Notes under the pieces: generated by a model
What the model was told of the DNA's origin: nothing
Database searches by the model: none
What the model saw: the letters and a program-made list of their open reading frames with translations, nothing else
Shown here: positions 58,157 through 64,000 of the stretch, piece after piece
Layout: each line of letters begins with the position of its first letter
Position numbering within the stretch: position 1 is the first letter of the stretch
Program-made: the position numbers and the translations under genes
Origin: Dolomedes plantarius
Taxonomy: Eukaryota; Arthropoda; Arachnida; Araneae; Dolomedidae
Assembly (NCBI GenBank): GCA_907164885.2
Contig: OU015490.1
Span: 235,885,622 to 235,949,621 of the forward strand
DNA length: 64,000 nucleotides
Reading direction: 5' to 3'

Positions 58157-59444
58157 TGAGCCTGACATTTACTTGCCTGGGATAGTTATTGCTTTAATTT
58201 GGGTCAAAACAAAACAATTATTTTCAAGCTCAATAGCACAAATTATTACAGAATTTAGTAGGGAAATAATCTACACATAATTCTGAATAGTAGACAGGAA
58301 ATTTCTAAGCTAGTCAGTAGTGAAATGATTAGAACGATATATGGAAGAATGGTTATTGAACAGAAACCTGATAACATTATCTCTAGAAATATCAACAATT
58401 AAAATATACCTACTTCGAGTACTGCTTCGAGTGCAGTAATCACCCTGTTCTGGTATTTTTTAAACCACTTTTGCCTCGCACGGAAAATGCTTGGCGACTT
58501 TCTTCTCTCGGTCAGTTCCGCTTTGTGTAAAAGATTTTTCAAATCAAAAGATTTATTATTAAGGTTCGTTTCAGTTCGGATTACGCAGATTTTTTTCCTC
58601 TTTATTACATTCTTTACCAATAGTTCTGCTTGATTTTTCTTCGGAATTATTTAAGAAAGATCTCTCAAAATATTAAAGCTTTATTTTGATGGTAACACTT
58701 ATTTTTGTTTTTAAATAAATAGATTGAAATCTCTACTATCTAAATCTTTAACGGTTGTACTTTAGGTTTTGAAAAAATTGCTTTTCAAAACGTAGTACAA
58801 AGGAAAATAAATCAAAGTCAAAATTGCTGTCAAAATTTTGTATGAGATCTTTTGAAGAAGACAAACATATTTTTTTAATTATCGTTATATATTCCTCTAA
58901 ATGGCATTTCACATAAAATTTCAATACCGCATCACGAACTAAAAGTAATGGATGATTTGTTAGAATATGGTACTCTCTTTATCGAACTAACTCGCAAGGT
59001 ATAGAAATAAACATAAATATGAAAACTAACTTATTACGGTGAGAATAACTGATATATCCAATACAGCGAGAGAAATCGGGAAAATCTCGAACGATATTCA
59101 TATTAATTGGTTCACAAACTTATGAATTTCATCCTCCGTCACTCCATAATTCTTAACACCGCAATAGGTTATGAACACTGAATAAACTTATCGAATCTAC
59201 TGTTTAGTAAGAAATTATTTGTGTGTGTATATATATTTTGAGAGTCAATTATTCTATTTTCAACGCCTAATTAAAAGTGGAGTTGCATAGTACTAGATTT
59301 TTCATTTCCTTTTCATACGTTTAAGCAGTATGTTAGATTTTTTTGCGTTTAATAACATGTTTTCTGCGACAGATTTACTGGCTGTTAAGGAGACGGGTAT
59401 TTTTTTCTTATTTTAAGAGTTAGCACAATTGGTAAAACTAGGTA
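58157..59444. other. No gene seen
   Basis: AT-rich spacer to the left of the BEL/Pao element. A short block near 59065-59100 (acagcgagagaaatcggga) recalls the LTR at 55290. Confidence 0.45.
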
Positions 59445-59779
59445 AGTGTGTATAAATATTTGACTGAAACAGTATATTTAATACCAGACATACAGTGGGC
59501 AGCAAGAGTGGAATTCCACATTTCTGAATGTCTCTGGTAAGGGAGTGGTAGGTGGTCGATGTGGACTGTGCGAAAAAAGTTCACATAAATTGGCAAGTTT
59601 CAGTTATTAAAGATTTATTAACGTTATCCAACTATACGGCTCATTTATTTAGGGATGCTTCCGAACGAAACTTCCTACTTGAGCGAAAGACGAAATTCAA
59701 CTGCGCAATACAATTATTGCCGCCAAATCATAGGCGCCAAAGAACGACGGTTACAGTTCAACCTTTAACCAGGCGTAAA
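59445..59779 (-). mobile_element. Possible 3' LTR of the BEL/Pao element
   Basis: Read on the minus strand it begins tgtttacgcctggtt at 59779, just after a purine-rich stretch, and contains two aataaa signals (around 59610 and 59650). It runs to an uncertain end near tttatacaca. The position downstream of the integrase C-terminus fits a 3' LTR. The 5' LTR needed for comparison lies outside the window. Confidence 0.35.
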
Positions 59780-60024
59780 CATACCGCCCGACTTTGAAAT
59801 CCTAGTGATTTCAAGAAAAATTACAATTTTACAACCATATTCGTACAATATCCAAATTATACATTGATTAATACAATTCAAAATTTACAAACAACAAATT
59901 TAATATGTAGATTACAATACAGTATAACACAATACCTAAATATTTATAAATACACTTCAACATACAACTGCTTCAATAGACTATACAAATTAAAGATATA
60001 GATAAAATTAACTCTTTTAACTTT
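59780..60024. other. Element 3' untranslated part
   Basis: AT-rich sequence between the end of the polyprotein and the possible LTR. No frame was recognised. Confidence 0.35.
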
Positions 60025-60551
60025 CCATATTATTTAAAGTTAAAATGCAAATATTAGATATACTGCGTTTAAAAAGACCATGAGGCGTTTTTACTAAGAC
60101 TACTGGTATTTTTCCATCTTTGCTTGGGATGGTGTCATGAATTCTACCAATAGACCAAGTGCAAATTGGTAATTTGTCATCTTTTAGTAGTTCTAGTGTT
60201 CCAATGATAATGTTATTTTTTATGAAAAAGCTATTTGCCTCTTTGCTGTAAATGATTTAAATAATCTCGTGTCCATTTTTTCCGAATAATTTGATTAAAT
60301 TTAGTTTATTTTGCCATCGAGAAAGTTTATTTTCTGGCATATCGGTTAATAAAGGTTCTGGAATAGCATTGATTGGGCGACCTATTAAGAAGTGGCCAGG
60401 GGTTAGGGTTTAAAAATCTTTAGGGTCCAATGAGAGTGGAATAAGTGGCCTGCTATTCAAAATTCCTTCGATTTGTTTATTTGCAGTTAAAAATTCTTCC
60501 AGAGTCAATTTTGAATTTTCTACTTTTCTCTTTAAAGGATGTTTAAAAGAT
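60025..60551 (-). pseudogene. BEL/Pao integrase C-terminal (DUF5641-like) part
   Basis: One frame carries [15 protein letters not shown] before a stop, then TPGHFLIGRPINAIPEP, LSRWQNKLNLIKLFGKNGHE and, after another stop, IGTLELLKDDKLPICTWSIG. These are standard landmarks after the integrase core in BEL/Pao proteins. They are interrupted by two stops. Confidence 0.75.
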
Positions 60552-61202
60552 TTAACTCCAACCTCCCACAATCCCCCGAAGTTCGGAGATCTGGGAGGAA
60601 GAAATTTCCAAGATATTGACTGATACTAAGTATGATGCTAAATTATCAGAGGGATTTTGTACCAGTTTGTACAGTTTTTTCAGTTCAGAATTAGCTCCGA
60701 CAAAATTCGTAGCGTTGTCCGAAAATATGGTCGCGGGAACACCACGTCGGGCAAAAAATCTCTTCAAATTTGAAATTAAAGCATCCGAGGTCAAGTCAGT
60801 TAAAATTTCTAATTGAATAGCTCTAGTTGAAAAACACACAAAAATAGCAACATAAATTTTGCTTACAACACCTTTACGTTGGTTTTTATATTTTATAAAA
60901 AATGGGCCACATAGATCAATACCCGTGTTAAAAAATGTAGGGCTGATCATCACTCTTTCCCTTGGTTATGATGACATTTATTGTTCTTCTATTTTAGGTT
61001 TATTTTTAAAACAAGTAATGCAATTATGGACAATTTTTCTAGCGTTATTTCTGCCATTTAAAGGCCAAAATTTTTGTCTAACAAAATTAAGTAATGTTTG
61101 AGCACGAACGTGCAAATTCTCTAGGTGGAAATATTGCATTATTAAACTAGTTAGCTTATGATCTCTTGGTTTCAAAATAGGATGCTTTTGATCAAATGAC
61201 AA
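60552..61202 (-). pseudogene. BEL/Pao integrase zinc-binding and core domains
   Basis: 60978-61202 holds the HHCC-type zinc-binding part (HLENLHVRAQTLLNFVRQKF with the CITC pair). 60552-60953 holds the DDE core, with the first Asp in GIDLCGPF and the second in FSDNATNFVGA. A stop or frameshift separates the two near 60960, and the third catalytic residue is lost at a break near 60600. Integrase would insert the cDNA into the host chromosome. Confidence 0.8.
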
Positions 61203-61936
61203 ATTTTAATAATTAAGTCGACCTCCAACACGAATTAATTCATCATTGTCTAGACAGATATTTAAATTGCTTACATGACTGTCCTTCAGCCTTTCCCTTT
61301 TCTTTAAATAACTTAATTCTTTGAAAAATACTTTTAACTGAACTGATTTGATTAAATATCATTTAGCCTCATTAAATTCCTCCTTAGTGAAAGGTCCACG
61401 TTTTTCTCTTTATTTCTGCAATTGTATTGAAACCTAAAAATAAAGCTAAGAATTCTAATTATTTTAACATAGCTATTACTTAAATCAAGAATTTGGTTAA
61501 TAAAGCTATTATTAGATGTGAGAATCAAGTTAGCGTTCGAAGATTCTTTTAGTTCACTTAAATAAAGTTCCTTATCAGGAGAGTCCATTCCACTTTCATT
61601 AGGAGAATTTAGAATTTATTCAAAGGCAAGCTGTGGTCCATTCCACCACAATTTCAAGGTTTTAAGTTCTTTAGGATCAACACCATGGGAAAGAACATCC
61701 GCAGGGTTGTCCCTGGAAGAGATGTTTCCACTAATGATTTGAGGTTAAAGATTGTATTTTGGAAACTCGGTTGCTAACTCAAGTTTTTAGCTGATGAGGA
61801 AGTGATCTGATCCATGCCAAGGCGATGGTAGAGTCCGAGAATAACACTACCTTGTCAATAGTCATTTTCAAAGAAACAAGAACTTTGTTGACCAATTGCG
61901 CAAGAACCAGCAAGAACATAATTCTAAACAAGGTAT
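61203..61936 (-). pseudogene. Decayed RNase H to integrase linker
   Basis: Broken frames (one open piece at 61352-61588) fill the space between RNase H and the integrase zinc finger. Recognisable fragments include a DVLSHGVDPKEL-like stretch near 61690. Many stops. Confidence 0.5.
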
Positions 61937-62713
61937 CTATAAAGTCTTCAACGGGGCGACTCTAGATTTGCTAGCGTGTACTTTAAACGTATGAGATCCA
62001 GTTCGAGTGTAACAAGTTAGGTAAATAACAACTCCGTAGGCAGAGATTGATGCATCACAAAATCCATAAAGTGCGATAACTTTAATCTCCTCTCTTAGAA
62101 CATACCTGTTGATTGTGATATGTTCAATTTCTTTTAAAGAGCTAACAAAATAATGCCATTCATTGACGAATTCTTCTGGTAATTTATCATCCCAGTTCAG
62201 TTTTTCTAACCAAAGTTTCTGCATAAAAACTTTAGCTCTGCAAATAACAGGTCCGATTAATCCAAATGGGTCATATAACTTAGCAATCGTTGATAAAACA
62301 TCTCGTTTAGCACAGAAATTTTGTGGCTTTACAGATACTTTATACATAAACTGGTCTTCCTTAGATTTCCAGACCATTCCCAAGGTTTTGATCCTAGCTT
62401 CTAAATCTGGAGCAAATGAATGCTCGTCTCGAATTTGTTTTTGATTTTCAAGAAGTTCTTCACAATTCGAATTCCATTTGTGAAGGCTCATACCGCATAT
62501 TTGAAACATTTCAATTAGTTCAACCTTCAAAAGTTTGGCTGAAGTAACGTTTTGGCAACCAGTAACGATATCGTCCATATAAACATCCAATAACGCAACT
62601 TCTGAAGCTAATGGGAATTTTACAGATTCATCTCGGGCTAGCTGTTTAATAACCCTTGTTGCCAGGAATGGAGCACTTTTTTTGCCATAAGTCCACGTGT
62701 TTAAGTTAAACAC
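61937..62713 (-). pseudogene. BEL/Pao reverse transcriptase palm/thumb and start of RNase H
   Basis: Open for 258 codons. It starts with TYGKKSAPFLATRVIKQLA, contains the catalytic box VYMDDIVTG, the thumb landmarks LHKWNSNCEELL, TLGMVWKS and STIAKLYDPFGLIGPV, and ends with GFCDASISAYG, which carries the first RNase H Asp. It joins the preceding piece by a frameshift near 62710. The Met-Asp-Asp form of the box is common in this group. Confidence 0.85.
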
Positions 62714-63278
62714 AACGGTTTTTTTGTTTTTCTTTATTCTTCCATAGTATTCTCAATAGATCCCTCTGACTTTGATCTGTTATTATCTGCCTGAACATTT
62801 CCTTTATGTCAGCAGTTATCAATATTTTATGTTTACGAAATCGTATCATGATATCGAATATATCCTTTTTAACTTCACTTGTAAGTAGTAGATCATTTAA
62901 ACTTCTACCCGAAGTGGTAGGGGCCGACGCGTTAAACACTACTCTAAGTTTCGTTGTAGTTTTTTCCTGTTTGTAAATTCTATGATGTGGTAAATAATAC
63001 ACTACATCAGACGAATTTTCGTCCAAAACCTTTTCCATATGCCTAAGAAACTCGTAAGCTTTAAGAAAATCATCATAGAGCCTTTGCACATCCGGATTCT
63101 TGTGGAGTCTACAAATTGTTTGTTGCAGTCTTTTTTCCGCTATGTTTCGAGAATCGCCTAAAGAATTTAATTCATCTTGAATTGGCATCTGAACGATAAA
63201 TCTATCATTTTCATTTCGCTTATGAGTTTTCTGAAAATGAATTTCAAAGAATTCTTCTTCCTTACTTGGGTCGATCAC
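62706..63278 (-). pseudogene. BEL/Pao reverse transcriptase fingers
   Basis: Open for 190 codons. It has the BEL/Pao hallmarks YYLPHHRIYKQEKTTTKLRV followed by VFNAS, SLNDLL and ADIKEMFRQI, where the Asp is the first catalytic metal ligand. The region upstream (63279-63455) is out of frame. Confidence 0.85.
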
Positions 63279-63455
63279 AAGACACCTCTTCTACCTCCCA
63301 AAACTTTCGAATGCTATCCTCAAGATTTTCAGAATTAGAAATCAACCCACAATATTCTTTAGAAGTTTTTGTCATAACCGAACCACTGGAAAGAAAACCA
63401 AAGACCGAATCTTGAAATATTAAATTATCTGATATTATTTGTTTACCATATTTAA

Positions 63456-63880
63456 CTACATTAAAAAGAATTCTGCACCAATTATGAAGTATATTTGTCC
63501 AGGTTTATCAAACTGAGCATCTGCTAATTTCGAGCGCGGTGGGATGTTTACTTCTTTAATGTCAAGAACCAAGTGCGGGATGACATCGGTAATCTTCGAT
63601 ACAACACATAGATCCATAAACTGCTTAAAATAATTATTTTTATTACTGATTAATGATCTCGTTTTCCATTTGACGCAAGTTGAAATTCCACCTAAACCGC
63701 AAACAGGAATGTTTACTTTTTTCCTTATCAGACCCAATTCCGAGGCAAAATTTGTTGTTATGAAGCTTGACATCATACAACATACGCTTGACGGGGGGCA
63801 GCACTGTCCAAAATCGCTTTCCCCCGAATATAGTTATGTCTAGCACGAGACCAAACCTATACATTAGCTGTCGTCAGCAG
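63456..63880 (-). pseudogene. BEL/Pao aspartic protease region
   Basis: Two overlapping frames cover the protease. A LDSA-type active-site triad lies near 63795-63806, and the open piece 63456-63776 (CGLGGISTCVKW, DVIPHLVLDI, PGQIYFIIGAEFF) is the usual C-terminal half. A frameshift lies between them. The protease would cut the polyprotein. Confidence 0.7.
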
Positions 63881-64000
63881 CACTGTTTTGTTGAAAGTTT
63901 CATTGATGGTCGAGAAAGAACTCAACACTTCCTGATTAGTGTTTACTTCATCAGAGACCCGAGGGATTGTAACTGGCGCTGGCGAAAAGGACGTCTGTGC

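Larger units (their letters stand above)
60025..64000 (-). pseudogene. BEL/Pao retrotransposon pol, 5' end beyond the window
   Basis: On the minus strand the domain order is protease, reverse transcriptase, RNase H, integrase and a DUF5641-type C-terminus. That is the order of BEL/Pao elements, and the residues match that group rather than Gypsy. The reading is split over at least six frames, so this is a decayed copy. Gag and the 5' LTR would lie to the right of 64000. The domains are listed separately. Confidence 0.88.

Overview
This window is AT-rich nuclear DNA from an animal, almost certainly an arthropod and possibly an arachnid such as a spider. That is an inference from the mix of mobile elements: Tc1 and mariner copies, pogo/Tigger copies with a PHD-like tail, Jockey-type LINEs, tRNA-headed SINEs and a BEL/Pao retrotransposon. 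I see no host gene with exons, no intact tRNA or rRNA gene, no operon and no CRISPR array. Nearly every recognisable coding stretch belongs to a mobile element and carries at least one stop codon or frameshift.

From 1 to 30 kb the window holds well-separated insertions. These are a DUF4817-type mariner with long terminal repeats (1774-3573), two copies of one SINE (6.1 and 7.1 kb), two pogo/Tigger-like elements (8-10.7 kb), a 230 bp foldback (12.2 kb), a Tc1 element (12.8-14.0 kb) and a pair of LTRs facing each other (14.7-15.55 kb). They are followed by a higher-order tandem repeat with a 372 bp period (15.6-16.9 kb), a pogo remnant (18.3 kb), a BEL-like LTR split by a LINE insertion (21.3-22.6 kb), a piggyBac-like remnant inside a 70 bp minisatellite (25.0-26.1 kb) and a second Tc1 element (26.1-27.5 kb).

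From about 30.2 to 47.7 kb lies the most unusual feature: at least eight copies, whole or partial, of a noncoding repeat of about 1.3-1.4 kb that runs from one TA/TG microsatellite to the next, all in the same orientation. This array has been invaded by two Tc1 elements, a DD41D mariner, a mariner-type MITE, a pogo/Tigger copy, a Harbinger-like element and three pieces of one Jockey-type LINE. Empty-site comparison between copies fixes several insertion points exactly.

From 47.7 to 64 kb there are long stretches of featureless AT-rich DNA. Scattered among them are a retroposed 184 bp insert with a 17 bp target duplication (48.2 kb), a 740 bp imperfect palindrome (49.7 kb), a microsatellite-bearing dispersed element (51.0 kb), a candidate solo LTR (55.2 kb), a TIR-bounded composite (56.1-57.7 kb) and a third SINE (57.8 kb). 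A decayed BEL/Pao polyprotein on the minus strand (60.0-64.0 kb) runs off the right edge. The genes do not form a pathway; the window records successive waves of transposition.
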